A stretch of 20,917 nt of DNA from Gloeopeniophorella convolvens (GCA_022496205.1 WTXD01000179.1:1-20917), one strand, 5' to 3'. Shown: positions 8,836 through 19,767, numbered from the stretch's first letter. A program made the numbers and translations. Notes: generated from the letters alone by a model not told the origin.

Positions 8836-9463
8836 ATATTCTTCTTGCGCAAATCGGAACCACACACAACCACGCAGATATCTTCATGAAGGCGCTGCCC
8901 GGCCCTGCATTCCATCGGGCATGTGGGATGCTTGGTCTTCAGGGCCATAATAGCAGTGAGGGTGGGGAGGAGTAGTGTTTCAGTGGTTTCTCAACGTTCC
9001 CTTTGTTTTGTTGTTTTCTGTTGCATGTTTTGCGCTGAGGAGTGTGAGGACTCGCTGTGCGGTCCGGATTGCAGCGCGTCACGTGCGCACGCTCAGTGTA
9101 ACCGGTTCGGAATGTGTTCGCGTTCCCTCAGTTCATTCTCCATTACTGCGACTGAGGGAAGTACCAGATCTTAACAAATGGGAACGACTGTCTTCCGCAA
9201 TCAGCATAAGGTCGGCAACGGAGACTAGGTTTGGCGGGGTTCTGCGACGGGTAGCTGCTAAATCGCTGACTAGGGCCGTGCTAGAGAATTTGCATTCATT
9301 TTCTATGCATGGTCTACGGTTCGGAGATGTTTCCCTTTTCCTTTCTACCTATCGAGCAGACCCCGGAGAAATAGGAAATCAATAATGTGTAGATGCTATG
9401 GGAAGTCATCCAATAGGACAAAAGCATGAGATATGGAAACATAGCACCTGTAGAGCGAACTAC
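8836..9463. other. Spacer between truncated LTR and ammonium transporter 3' end
   Basis: No gene recognised. A minus-strand open stretch (MALKTKHPTCPMEC, 8948 to about 8836) runs into the LTR and may be a fragment of an interrupted ORF; no family was recognised. A bare CGGTCCG core at 9060 lacks the usual arms. The part near 9463 should hold the transporter 3' UTR. Confidence 0.4.
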
Positions 9464-11256
9464 CTACGACCCTCGCTTTTCTACAAGATCACTCGCAGCG
9501 ACACTGCTGTCACCATCAGCCCCACCGTGATGCGGCTCACGACCGCCACTGGTCGCATTAATCCTCTCCCGCTCTAGCCCTCCCTCGACATCCCTGACGC
9601 CCAGATCCTGTTCGAGGCCTACATAATCATAGGCAAACTCGCCCATATCGTAGTCATCAACGCCAACGATCTCAGCCTCCTCGTCACAACGGAGGCTCAA
9701 GCCTGGAATGTAGTGCATCACCCAGAGGATGATTGTTGTCACGACGAAAGAGTAACCGAAACCGGAGCACGAGTCGGCGAGCTGCCAACCCAACTGAACC
9801 CAGTGGGCGTTGAGCCAGCCGCCGGGAATGTCGGCGATGCCATCAAATCCTGCGACAGAAGACTGTGCAAAGATACCGGTGAGGATCTAGAGCGACATAC
9901 GCGGGCTGTGAGCGCATGGCGGGAACCGAGTGATAACAAACATACATTCCCAACGATACCACCGATCGTGTGGACGGCGAAAATGTCCAAGGCGTCGTCA
10001 TAACGAAGGAGGAACTTGAGCTGGGTCGCAAAGTTGCAGATAGTCCCACCCATAACACCAAAGAGAACGGCAGCAGCTGGACACGATTCACATGTGTGAG
10101 ATGGAACTAGTCGACAAATATAACACTTACGGGAGCCAACATAACCGGACGCTGGGGTGATCGCCACGAGACCCGCCACGGCACCGGAGCAGAAGCCGAC
10201 GACAGACCATTTGCGCTCAAGACGATAATCCCATAACATCCACGTCAGTCCACCCACGCTGGCGGCGAGATTGGTGACGATGCAGGCCTGAATCGCTCGC
10301 AGGTTTGCACCCAATGCCGAGCCGCCGTTGAAACCGAACCAACCAAACCAGAGGAAGACGGTGCCAAGGACGACATACGACGAGTTGTGGGGCTTGTAGG
10401 CGAGTCGCGGCGTTCCGTAGCCGCGGCGCTTGCCGAGGTAGATGCTGATGGCGAGGGCCGCGGTGCCGGACGAGATGTGGACGGGGGTTCCTCCTGCGAA
10501 GTCGAGGCCACCGTGTTTGTTAGACCAGCCTTTGGGATTCCAAGTCCAGCATGCGATGGGATCGTACACGATCGTCGACCAGATGAAGACAAAAACCATG
10601 GAAGGGCCCAGGCGCCCGTGCTCCGCAAGGGCGCCGATGGCGAGCATTGGCGTGATAGCGGCGAACATGAGCTGGTAGACACAGAAAGCCAATGCAGGGA
10701 TACGCGTGCTTCCGACCGAAGGCTTCTCCAAAACGCCCTTGAGCCCGAAGTGGCCTGCAAGCAATCAGCATACGCGCCGCTGAAGACAGCCGATAGACTG
10801 ACGAAGATCACCAATAAATGCGCTTGCTGTCTCACTGAAGGCGAGAGAGTATCTGGAGCGCGAGGGCATGAGATGGCCAAGCCAATAACGATGAATAAGG
10901 GCACGAACCCCCAGAAGAACCACTTTCAACACGGGGTAAGTACGACGCATACGACTGAGATAAAGTTGCGAACCTGGAAGGAAACGACTGCCAACGTCGT
11001 CATGCTCAGCCAAATCATGGACAAGGCGTTTTTGCGTCGGAGGAGACCAGAGTAGAAGAAACCGACGCCAGGAATCATTATCCACACGAGGGCGGTGGCT
11101 GCGAGAACCCATGCGATATCCCCTAGGTTGTAAACCACCGTCTCGCCGGTGTCTGGGTCGAACCAGTTGAGGTCGCCAGCTGCGGTGAGGTCAAGATTTT
11201 GCTGAGAACGTAGGGAGTGGCAGCGGCTCACAGGGGTCGTAAGTGATGTTGACCAT
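9464..11256 (-). CDS. AMT: Ammonium transporter (Amt/Mep family), 490 aa
   Basis: Integral plasma-membrane channel-like transporter for ammonium uptake. Seven exons splice to 1473 nt: 11232-11256, 10974-11179, 10909-10922, 10803-10852, 10131-10754, 9946-10076 and 9464-9886. Introns are 48-59 nt. The start was chosen because MVNITYDPSGDLNWFDP is a typical fungal N-terminus and the 25-nt first exon joins in frame. Diagnostic motifs are MIPGVGFFYSGLLRRKNALSM, the Amt signature GGLDFAGGTPVHISSGTAAL with the first twin His, and FAVHTIGGIVGN with the second. The length and alternating hydrophobic segments fit 11 transmembrane helices. The C-terminal cytosolic tail is acidic and Gly-rich, as in fungal Mep proteins. 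Exon 3 is only 14 nt. The gene looks intact and free of the element motif. GATA sites upstream suggest nitrogen control. Confidence 0.96.
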
Positions 11257-12343
11257 GGCGTTGGGTGAGATTCGGGGGAGGAATCGAAGCGCAAAAGTTG
11301 CGGCATAGAAGGCCCATACATATGGGAATCCGTGCAAACCTTGGCGTCCATATCCACCAATCATGATTCGCGATGCTGCTTATCTCCATCCGCAATCGAC
11401 TGACTAGATCTTCTATCGGGACGACAGCACCTATGCTTCCGTATCTTCCATGAGGCACAAGGAACCAAGGGGGCCGTGCCTCCGTTGCATGGCCTCGCTG
11501 GCAGTCCACCGAGTCGATATCCACCGCTCCTTGATCGTCCACCGCGCCTTCCATCGTGTGCGCCCACAGCGTTCACGCATCTCTAGGCTCTCTGGCTCTC
11601 ACGCTCGTCACCCGAGGGGCGTCATCTGGGGCACCGGCCCGCTTCCGTCGCATTGGTCACCTTCGCATGGCCTGCCTCCGTGCCAGTGTGCTCATGATAA
11701 GGATAGTGGTAAAGCAAATTGGCCGGCCGTCGACCCCCTGCCTCGCCGACCTCGGCCTCACGCCGATACTGTTATTGACACGGTCCTCCTGTCAACTGCG
11801 CAGTCTAGCCCAAAAATCCCTGGATTGCATCAGATAGATAGCTCAGCACTAGAGCTCAGCGCAGTTATTGGACACGCTTATCTGCCAAGCAAGTTCCCCT
11901 ATGTGATGATTGCATGACAGATTGCCGCCTTCGGGGGCACGGCCGATGCCATGTCGGGGCTGCGTCCGGGTACAGTGGCCTGGTCTGAAGCGTCACACAG
12001 CCTTGCTGTACTCACACAGCTGGGTGGCGAAGGCTGTATCGTGTACGGTGGACTTCTCCATTGAGCTTTGAAGTGATTATCGGGCCATACAACACACGTT
12101 CGTATACATCTGTATACATACGCCCGACCAAGCATGAGGATATTCTTCCCGTCAAGGCAAGCCACATGTGCCTCTCGAGTTAGCTCGATTCCAGAAGCAG
12201 GGAGAAGATCAAAGCATAATTGAAGGCAAATTGAAGGGAGATGACTTATTCCGGCGCCTACATAGTATTTGGTTCTGTTTGGTTGTGACCTAGCTTTGCG
12301 AAACGGAACTGCACTGCTCGTGAAGCTTCGCGCGACGTTGAAC
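11257..12343. promoter_or_regulatory. Divergent intergenic promoter region with GATA sites
   Basis: This ~1.09-kb region separates the divergently transcribed transporter (minus) and the 12344 gene (plus). It holds GATAAG at 11696-11701 followed by GATAG at 11702, GATAGATAG at 11833-11841, CTTATC at 11877-11882 and TTATC near 12077. AreA/Gln3-type GATA factors govern ammonium transporter genes in fungi, so these are good candidates. No coding region is supported. The GATA motif is short, so some matches will be chance. Confidence 0.5.
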
Positions 12344-13439
12344 ATGTCCCTCCTGATCCAAAACCTACGAAGGACACTCATATCTCGTCGAGCATTGTCT
12401 GCATCATCTGGTCCCCGTGCGCCCAAATGCACTACCACAGGCAGGTTATTTCACGCCCAAAGAATCTGTGAGTATTCACCTCAAAACCCAACGGCTACGT
12501 GGCTAAGTCTTCCTTAGCCTGTGCTGCCAATACATCAGCAGCGCCTCCGCCCAACGATGAGACCTCCTTCGAAGATGATGGTGAATTATTCTCGCCGGAT
12601 GCAGAGAAGACTCGGTCTCCGTCCCTACCCCCGAGCCCCGCGAAACCGGGTGGGGAGCTTCGCACTCGAAGGTTTGAGGAATCGTTTGGCTTCCTCTCTA
12701 CCCACATTGGTCGGAAGCCTTCCGCGGAGGACTCGCTCCAAGCTCGGAGTAGCACATGGCTCTATCTCTTCGACCTGGCGACGCAACCAGAACAGCTTAA
12801 ACGTGTCTCGAGCAAGTTCTCCCAATTCGTCGATGGTGGTAGGGTGTTCCCGGAAGGACATGCACTCGCATTCACTCGTGAGTGACCTCTTTGTCTCATG
12901 GCTTGATAAAGTGGAGTTCTGAAACCGGTATTTTCACCCACACAGGCCGATGTGCAGAACTCCGCTGTCCCCAGCTAGCCTTGGCCGTTTTCAGCGACCG
13001 CCCAACCTACCGTCTGGACCTAACTCCTGCGGCCGCTCGTCACCTCATGTACGCTCTCCACGAACAGCGCCCACTCTCCGACGTCATTGCCCTGGCCACT
13101 CTTTACCGCTTGTACAAGCTTCCTCCGCTCTCCGCAGATCCTGTCAGCTGTGCGCTCCTGATCTCGGCTTGCCTTCGTGAGGCAACTGCTTCCGGCTCTG
13201 AGCCAGCTAGCACGATCGCCACCGCGCTACTTCCCGGTTTCAAAGACCTGCTCTCAAGGACTGAGCTTATGCCGACTCCGCAGTCCGCGACGGAGAATAA
13301 CAGCCTGAAGGAACGTTTATGGATGGAACGTGCCGCCTTGAATATTCTCGAGGTCCTATCTTCCCGGGGCGACGACACAAAGTGGATTGAGGATTGGTGT
13401 ACAAGAAATGGGTACACCCCGTCGGAAGGTGCTCCTTGA
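12344..13439 (+). CDS. Hypothetical protein, probably mitochondrial, 325 aa
   Basis: Three exons (12344-12467, 12518-12877, 12946-13439) splice to 978 nt with no stop; introns of 50 and 68 nt begin GTGAGT and end in TTAG and ACAG. The N-terminus MSLLIQNLRRTLISRRALSASS is Arg/Ser/Leu-rich without acids, like a mitochondrial targeting peptide. A low-complexity acidic and Pro-rich linker follows (about residues 50-90). The C-terminal two thirds is predicted helical by composition (LTPAAARHLMYALHEQ, DVIALATLYRLYKL, WMERAALNILEVLSSR), resembling a helical-repeat fold such as PPR-like mitochondrial proteins. I do not recognise the family firmly. It ends NGYTPSEGAP at 13439. Codon use and lack of the palindromic motif mark it as an ordinary host gene. 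Confidence 0.8.
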
Positions 13440-14848
13440 CTTAAACGATACAGGCACGCATCCGTTCCGTGGAGTCAACTCTACAAGCCGAGTTTGGAAA
13501 AGCTTACTGGGCGACTCAGTCTTGCTACATAATTAGCCCTATCGGACATGCGTCGGCCTGAGATGATCGTCTCTAGTTCATCCATCGTTGTTTTATACAC
13601 ATGTGCTAGATCCACGATTAATGCCGCAGATATGCAGATTAGCCCTCCTCCATTCAATATCCGGAAAGGCTGGATTGTGTGCCTGATACAAATAACACGA
13701 GCCCGAGGCTTGAGGCCTCGAGGTCTGCCTCTGTTTCCCTGCAGCCTACGTCTGATTCAGCACATATAATGGCTGCGACGATTTCTCCCTGTCCACTTGC
13801 TAGCTAGCCCGTGACGCTAGATACGCAGTTTCAACCCCCACCCACGCACTTCGCTGTGCCCAGCCTCAACACCAGTGACCAAGTTGACACGACGCTCCGT
13901 CCTTAGCGGCTCACTGAGCGCCCCAGCGCTAGCCGATCTCCACCTCTATACACACGGTACTAGCGCCCGCGTGAAGTTTGGAAATGGCACATGATTACTT
14001 AGCTTATGGGTGAGCCTGCCTCAATCAATGCTCCCTACCTATGCATCGCTACAGCCTGAGATTAGAGGTGTATGGAGTTCATATGTACTGCAAGTAGCCG
14101 TCAAGATTTTGAGCCATAATCTGCAATGGATACAAAGCTATTGCTAAATTAACTCAGACAAACCACTTGATCTCTTTCTAGCTGTAGAGCACTGTAGAAA
14201 TTTGTAGAAACCATAACTTTATTTCCACAGCAACATGTCATATATCTGATACTTTGTCTACAATACCAGGCTGATTGACCAACTACAGAAGCTAGGAGAG
14301 CTTGAATGGGTTCTGTTACTCTATAGCTGTGTGGTACTTGCACATTTCTTGCCTCCCTACCCTTCAAACTGGCTCTTGAATTCAGTACATAGTATACGTC
14401 AAATTTTCCCTTTAGATGTACCCTAAGATCTTGTAGCATGAACCACTGAAGCTGCTAATCTAGCTGATTCAATCTAGGGGATGCATGTTACCAAATGTGT
14501 TCTGGCCATTTCTCAAGACTGAATGAACCAACAAATGCCATACTTCATACATAGCCTCATCCATACATGATAGAAACACATGTATATTCTGGTAATTCTT
14601 GTGATTTTATCCAGAGCTCTGGAAATCAAACAAGGTAGAGCCCCCAGTCTGTAGTAATTCAACAATATCTCTGAATCCACTGGGACTTAGAACTTGAAAC
14701 ATGGAAGGACATTAGAGCTAGTATACACCATCATGTGTGTTAAATTTCAGAATGGTAAATCGTGTAGGTCATCCAGCGTTGAAGGAGGAACAATGTTTGG
14801 GTGCTGACCAATCACGTGCTGTTTCCAAACTTTGTGCGGGCACGAGTA
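13440..14848. other. Long intergenic stretch, no gene seen
   Basis: About 1.4 kb from the end of the 12344 gene to the Tc1-like element. The first 500 bp are mixed in composition; the rest (about 14000-14750) is AT-rich with short frames only. No tRNA, rRNA or motif copies were seen. A small GC-rich inverted repeat around 13702-13720 is unlikely to be meaningful. It ends in GAGTA, with TA at 14847-14848 as the insertion target of the Tc1-like element. Confidence 0.5.
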
Positions 14849-14876
14849 CTCACTGTGACCAAAAGTATCCGGACAC
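14849..14876 (+). repeat. Left terminal inverted repeat of the Tc1-like element
   Basis: The sequence CACTGTGACCAAAAGTATCC directly after a TA target dinucleotide resembles Tc1/mariner termini, which commonly share a CAAAAGTAT block. No matching right end is seen, because the element is truncated. Confidence 0.65.
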
Positions 14877-15270
14877 GTCACATGTGTCACGTCGTAGTTA
14901 CATCGTCGATCATCTTTGCTCTGTATCACCATGGCCCGAGGACCTGTTAAGCTCACACCTTCCAAGAGGATTAAGATCCTCACCCTCCATGGATTAAACC
15001 ACTCAGTTCGCAAGATCTCTGCCTTAACAGGCATTCCCAAGTCTACTTGTCATGACACCATCCGATGTGATCACTTGTTCCACACATACCGATCTCTCCC
15101 CCGATCTGGCCGTCCACATGCGATTGATGATCGTACTGGGCGAAGGGTCATCCGAACTTTACACAAGCATCGCTTTGACACCTATCGCAAGGTTGCTGAG
15201 ATGGTTGGAGGCCTTTCAAGGCGTCAAGTTCAACATGTTGCCAACTCTGCTGGCTATCATTGCTGGATTG

Positions 15271-15638
15271 TGTTGAGACGGACAGTGTCCTGGCGGCTCT
15301 GATTAGATTAGATATGGACCTAATGATCAAGGACTATCTTATCTTATGTACATAATGTTCTAGACTTAAGGCTGTGCTCAGCCCCACATTCGTTTCCGTG
15401 TTCCGGACTCTTCTAGGGCATTCCATGACCCACCTTATACTTCGGTACCCACTCTTACTCCGTTTCATGTGGGTCTCCTAGGCTTTCTAAGCAGTGTTTA
15501 TCACATGCTATCTGTCGCTCCTTACAATATATAAGGACTCCTTTCTTCGCCTTTGTAGCCTCAGTCTTTTGACCTTCCTTGACTGAGCGTCACTCTGTGT
15601 CCTTCAGTTGTCACTCCACCCTCTGCTGCACTTCAACA
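15271..15638 (+). mobile_element. Solo LTR (368 bp, short variant) with perfect GATTG duplication
   Basis: It runs from TGTTGAGACGG to CTTCAACA and is flanked by GATTG at 15266-15270 and 15639-15643. Excising the LTR and one GATTG restores the transposase frame (HCWIACRKPYL). A TATA-like ATATATAAGG lies near 15527. The perfect target-site duplication implies a recent insertion followed by LTR-LTR recombination. Same family as 2339-2823 and the truncated 8672-8835. Confidence 0.92.
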
Positions 15639-15770
15639 GATTGCTTGCCGCAAACCCTACCTCACCAAGTCAACTGTTCGGAGGAGGTTGGCATGGGCTT
15701 GGGCTAACACCAACCGCATCAGCAAAACCGACCGAGAATGATAAGAATTGATGAAACCTACTCTCGATGA

Positions 15771-16289
15771 TAAGTGTAAGACATCTCAAGATGACAACTG
15801 GTAACGCGATGACATAGCAAGATGTTAGTTTACCTATGTTATGCAGTTGCTGTCTTGTCATTATCGGCCCTCATCAACGCGCCTGTCGTGTCACCTAGCC
15901 ATATCAATTTGTTAGTACCCTTGACAATGTCTGCTAGATAGAATATAAAACCCACTGTACCTTGATAACCCTTGATCGCGAGACTATATACCCTTATCAC
16001 ACTCACTACCAACCTTGCCATGCATATATCACACCTTGTCAATCCAGCTGAGTTGTTATAAAAAGTTACCACCCCGCGAGCCCAGCGTCCGCGAGTACAA
16101 GCTCATCCCAGTCTACATACTCGAGCTCCTCGTCCCTAGCATTCACCCTCCACCCTCTCCTTTCATCCTCCACGTCCGGATCGTCCGCCTCCAAATCCTC
16201 CCACTTGTCCACCTTGGCGTCCTCCCCTCCACCAAGTGCCTCCTCCGCCTCCTCCGCCTCCTCCGCCTCTCAAGCGGCCCCCTCAGCGC
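15771..16289. other. Unassigned spacer with a CT-rich end
   Basis: No gene supported. It begins past the broken Tc1-like transposase, has two TATAAAA-like sites (near 15945 and 16058), and becomes strongly CT-rich up to the sharp start of arm B. It may be the remains of another LTR or a host promoter; there is no decisive evidence. Confidence 0.4.
16238..16270 (+). repeat. 9-bp tandem repeat GCCTCCTCC
   Basis: Three full copies and one partial copy of GCCTCCTCC in tandem. It lies in a CT-rich stretch just before arm B. An open frame reads it as Ser/Ala-rich, but nothing supports a gene here. Confidence 0.7.
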
Positions 16290-17262
16290 ACATATGGACC
16301 AAGACCGGCTATATCACTTATGGAACGGCCCGACCGCAGAATCTACATATGACTCATGGCCAGCCGACGTCGGCCGACCGGACCGTTTCTGCACATGACT
16401 CATGGGTTGGCCGACCGTCGGCCAAAACAGACCGTGCAAACATCGTTTTGAGTGCAGCCATGACTAGGAAAACATAAAATGAAGTATTAAGGAGTACCCA
16501 AGTAGTATCCCAGTACTCATTGAGTGATAAACACATAAGTACTTCAGTATAGTGAGTAGATACATCAGATGATTCCAAGGGCCCCCACTATACACATAAC
16601 TCAGGTGGTGAGTGGTAACTCAAGATGAATGAGTGTTACCATGTTACATTACATACTATGTAGTGTACTCTGAGCGCATACAAGGCAGAAACACGGACCG
16701 TGCGAGTGCTATCGAACGGACCGTGCAAAGGCCCTATAAACAAATCATATAAAATCTGTATATATAGTTCAGTTACTCTACATGTGCACGGTCCGTGCAT
16801 GGAACGGTCCGTGTAGAGAACGGTCCATGTTTAGAATGATCACTGAACAGATTAGATCATGTTAGAGAATAGACTATGCATAGATCAGACTGTGCAGGCA
16901 GTATAGGTAATATCTGTGTGAACTACTCATCTATAACCTGTTGTGCTAGGTATACAGAGTAGACAGGACTGCATCAATCAAGCTGTTGTAATGGCTATAC
17001 TCAGATGGCTTTGATTATCCAGGTGTCAAGCATCATAAGACATATCTTTACCTACAAGGAAGATATGCTCTCAAACTGAGAATACACTCTACAAAGTCCT
17101 TCAATATGAAAAGGAGCCAGAGATAAAGCATGTCCATTGGGGAGTGTAATATACACTACAAGAATATTAGACTAGTTGTGAAGACTAATATACAATGGAA
17201 TATAATAAGTGTACTAGATGTAAAGGACTAGATACATCAAGTGACTACAAGGTTGTCCGCCA
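16290..17262 (-). repeat. Inverted arm B of the ~1-kb repeat
   Basis: Its reverse complement matches 7664-8671. The inner end opens ACATATGGACCAAGACC, mirror image of the end of arm A at 8671. GC-rich GTCGGCCGAC-type palindromes lie at about 16363-16425 and motif cores at 16325, 16382, 16694, 16717, 16789 and 16805. Compared with arm A it lacks several short segments near 16490-16510. No coding content. As with arm A, the sharp inner end and subterminal repeats suggest a transposon terminus; the element body would lie to the right. Confidence 0.8.
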
Positions 17263-17515
17263 TAAACATAACTCAGATGATGAGTGATAAATCAAGATAG
17301 GTGAGTGTAACCATAATACACTAGATACTATGTAGTGTACTCTGAATGCATACAATGTAGAAACACGGACCATGCAAGCACTTTAGAACGGACCGTGCAA
17401 GGAGTACTCATATAAGTCATTTAAACTCAATGGATATGGAGTACTTACACTACATATGCACAGACCATTTCTGAATCGGACCGTGTATAAAACGGTCCGT
17501 GCAAAAACTATAATC
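17230..17515 (+). repeat. Diverged direct repeat of 16556-16850
   Basis: Both segments share TAGATACATCA, ACATAACTCAG, TACTATGTAGTGTACTCTGA and the same order of motif copies (a pair of ACGGACC sites, then a trio around GCACGGTCC). The spacing is about 674 bp. Arm B thus holds an older internal duplication; this second unit is more diverged and is only partly present outside arm A. Confidence 0.65.
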
Positions 17516-17609
17516 ATGGTAGTACACCTCAAACACCAACAACCTAGGTACACAATAAATAGAAACTACCTAGGCAATGCAGTATAACCTAGAAACTATA
17601 CTCCACCAC

Positions 17610-19767
17610 TCAAGAAGTCATTGGGAACTCTCCCTGCCCCTCGTCCTCTATCAGGATTGCTGTAGGGTAAGGAACAATGTCAGTACCACAAGATAGTGGA
17701 TAGAGAGAAGAATTGTACCTAGCCTTTTCAGTCAGCATAGTGTTACGCTTTGGACGACTTGTGCTTGTAGAGAGTGCCATGGCAGGCACTGATCCACCAC
17801 CACTGCCTCGCTCATGCACCACAGGCTCACCATCATCCCCCTCAATGGCTGCCACATTGGGTCGCCTTCTAGACCTACTTGTGGCTGCTGTGATAGATGA
17901 TGGGCCACCACGAGTGTTGGATGAGCCTTCATTGCTTTGATTGGCCATAGATGCACCTGCAACTGTCGAGGCAAATGTCACAGATGCACCTGAGGGTGCA
18001 CCACGAGCTCTGGATGGCAAGGGGGCAAAGGTGCGCGTTGGAACGGGCCGTGCGCGCCTAGAACCTCCACCAGTGGCTATATTAATGTCAGATATGTTTC
18101 ATATGGATAAGAGTGGCCATGCATACTAGGACGGTCAAGATCTGGCTCCAACACATCAAGAGGGAGCTGGGGTGATGGTAGGGGAGCCTCAGGTTCTTGA
18201 GCACGAGGAACAGGCCTAGGAATGTTAGAGACACGAGGTGGCTCATCCCTTAGGAGGGGACAAGTGCTCTTCCACTCTACAGGTTGAATTCCAGCCTCTT
18301 CCTACTCATACCTGTAGTCAAGGAGACGCTGAACATCATCCTTGCTCATCTTGGATGGATCTTGTAGCTGGAGATCTGTGGGGAGACTGTCCTCTTGGAG
18401 CCAAGCAAATTGATCTTTCTTAAGGGCACTCCAGCTAATAGCAAGGTTTTTGCGGCCTGTGACAAACTCTATAATCATGTTATAAGGAGTAATAAACAAG
18501 GTGAAGGGTGACTCACTGAGATGTAGGGTGAGAAAGTCTCTGACAGCACCCTGAATGACTTTGGCATGATGCTGAGAATAGTCTGCAATCACTGGAACTA
18601 GAGGACATCCTTCTCTATCAAGTTCAATCATGATCGGCTCATGATTGGCCTTTCCAGATGCTGGTGGTGCTGGAACATGCATAGCTAGCAGGGATATTAG
18701 TGATAGAGATATTGAAGATAGATAAACACAGACCGTTTGCAAAGCACCTCTGAGAATATCTCTTCCAGCTATTCCACAATGGGGCTGTCTCCCAGTCTCT
18801 GATCATACTCTTGAAGTCGACTCCATTGTCAATATATTTGTTATACTCTTGTCTGATCACCAAATTAGCATTATACATAAGGGATAATAGAAGCATATAT
18901 TTCACTCACCCACAAGCTCTGATGGTATTTGTCTCATCTGTCCAGGTGCAGAGGACAAATGTTCTGATACCACAGTATCGATATAGCTGCTCCTGGAAGT
19001 CTCTGATGACTCTTCCTCGCATCTTAAGTGCAAGACTGTGAGATTGCACGGGCCGATCAGGGGGTTAGAACGGTCCGTGCAAAGGGGACAATATGGAAAT
19101 GACTGACCGACACTGGATCTCACGAGGTGGGCCTCTGAGAGACCACTCATTGGCTGTTTCCTGAAGCACAGCCATCTCATCTTCTGTCACAGGTACCATG
19201 AGCTCTGTGGTGGTACGCTGCAGGTATCCAAAGTAGACTGGAGTGCCAGGAGGTGCTCCAGAGTTCTGTTTAGTGAGATTCATGATCTTGTCACGGTTCT
19301 CTTGATAGAACACATTTCTGGCAGACCACTTGCATGTGAAATGCATAAATCTGGCTAGGGCTTTGCGAGATCGGTTGTCAAACCACTTGCGGACTTTCTG
19401 AGACAATGGTGAGCCAGGGAATGCTAAAATGATACACAGAACGGACCGTGCGAGCCTCCCCTTTGTCAAAATCATCCCCCTCATCTCTCAGTGCTGTGAG
19501 GTCACCCAGAACATGATTGACTAGAAGAGCTCTGTCTGGTGCATCGCTGACTCGATATTCATCCAGATTCTCATGCAGAATCTCTAGATCGGCCTCAGTC
19601 AGCTTGAAGGGAGAGTCATCATCATCCTCTTGTTGTATGTGCCTTCTGAGCGATCAGGTGAGCGATCAAGATGATTTGAGGCAGGGAGAGGTTTTCAAGG
19701 TCCCAGCCTTCTTGTTCATCTTCACCAGGACCGAAACATCATCAGCAGTGTTGTAGAGATGGGCCAT
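17610..19767 (-). pseudogene. Multi-exon hypothetical gene of the element territory, probably decaying
   Basis: Likely coding segments are 19506-19767, about 19107-19423, 18910-19022, 18748-18852, 18517-18684, 18312-18468, 18127-18276 and 17610-18076, with short GT-AG introns between. Visible features are an acidic N-terminal part (EDDDDSPFKLTEADLEIL), a basic block (QKVRKWFDNRSRKALARF), a helical region with MRGRVIRDFQEQLYRYCG, a middle domain around WSALKKDQFAWLQEDSLP, and a disordered Ser/Thr/Gly/Pro-rich C-terminus. I do not recognise a family; similar proteins with a WF-N-SR block are frequent in Agaricomycetes. In-frame stops at 19666-19668 and about 19654, beside a repeated TGATCGCTCA, and a frame that does not close after 18748, suggest decay. 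Introns at 18685-18747, about 19024-19106 and 19424-19505 carry motif copies, and the C-terminal exon has one in coding sequence (18044). Confidence 0.55.

Larger units (their letters stand above)
14849..15770 (+). pseudogene. Tc1/mariner-like transposase, interrupted by a solo LTR, frameshifted and 3' truncated
   Basis: After a TA dinucleotide the element opens with CTCACTGTGACCAAAAGTAT, typical of a Tc1-type terminal inverted repeat. The start MARGPVKLTPSKR is at 14931. The N-terminus holds paired helix-turn-helix segments (HSVRKISALTGIPKSTCHDTI, then a GRP hinge in LPRSGRPHAID, then RKVAEMVGGLSRRQVQHV). The frame is cut at 15270 by an LTR; after the LTR it resumes (RKPYLTKSTVRRRLAWAW) up to a TGA at 15739. 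A conserved-looking IDETYSR follows in another frame (15747-15767), probably the second catalytic Asp block of the DDE/D domain, implying a frameshift. The rest of the catalytic domain and the right terminal repeat are missing. It cannot be active. Confidence 0.82.

Noticed and set aside
8975..9385. 136-codon plus-strand frame beside the truncated LTR
   Set aside because: Biased composition with no recognisable domain, no splice context and no homologue in the window.
10245..10904. 219-codon minus-strand open frame
   Set aside because: Out-of-frame shadow of the transporter: it reads the correct strand in the wrong frame and runs through introns.
10387..11055. 222-codon plus-strand open frame
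   Set aside because: It is antisense to the ammonium transporter exons and introns; the minus-strand protein has clear family motifs and this one has none.
11899..12438. 179-codon minus-strand open frame overlapping the 12344 gene start
   Set aside because: No family resemblance, lies in the divergent promoter and overlaps a better-supported spliced gene.
13690..13725. GC-rich hairpin resembling a bacterial terminator
   Set aside because: The genome is fungal and the repeat is short with no U-tract; likely chance.
16205..16477. Ser/Ala-rich open frame across the GCCTCCTCC repeat
   Set aside because: Created by the tandem repeat, and runs across the start of arm B; no support as a gene.
7664..17262. 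The inverted arms as true ends of one transposon carrying the ammonium transporter
   Set aside because: The arms' sharp ends face inward to the island, and motif-bearing element genes lie outside them, so two outward-extending element ends fit better; kept only as an alternative.
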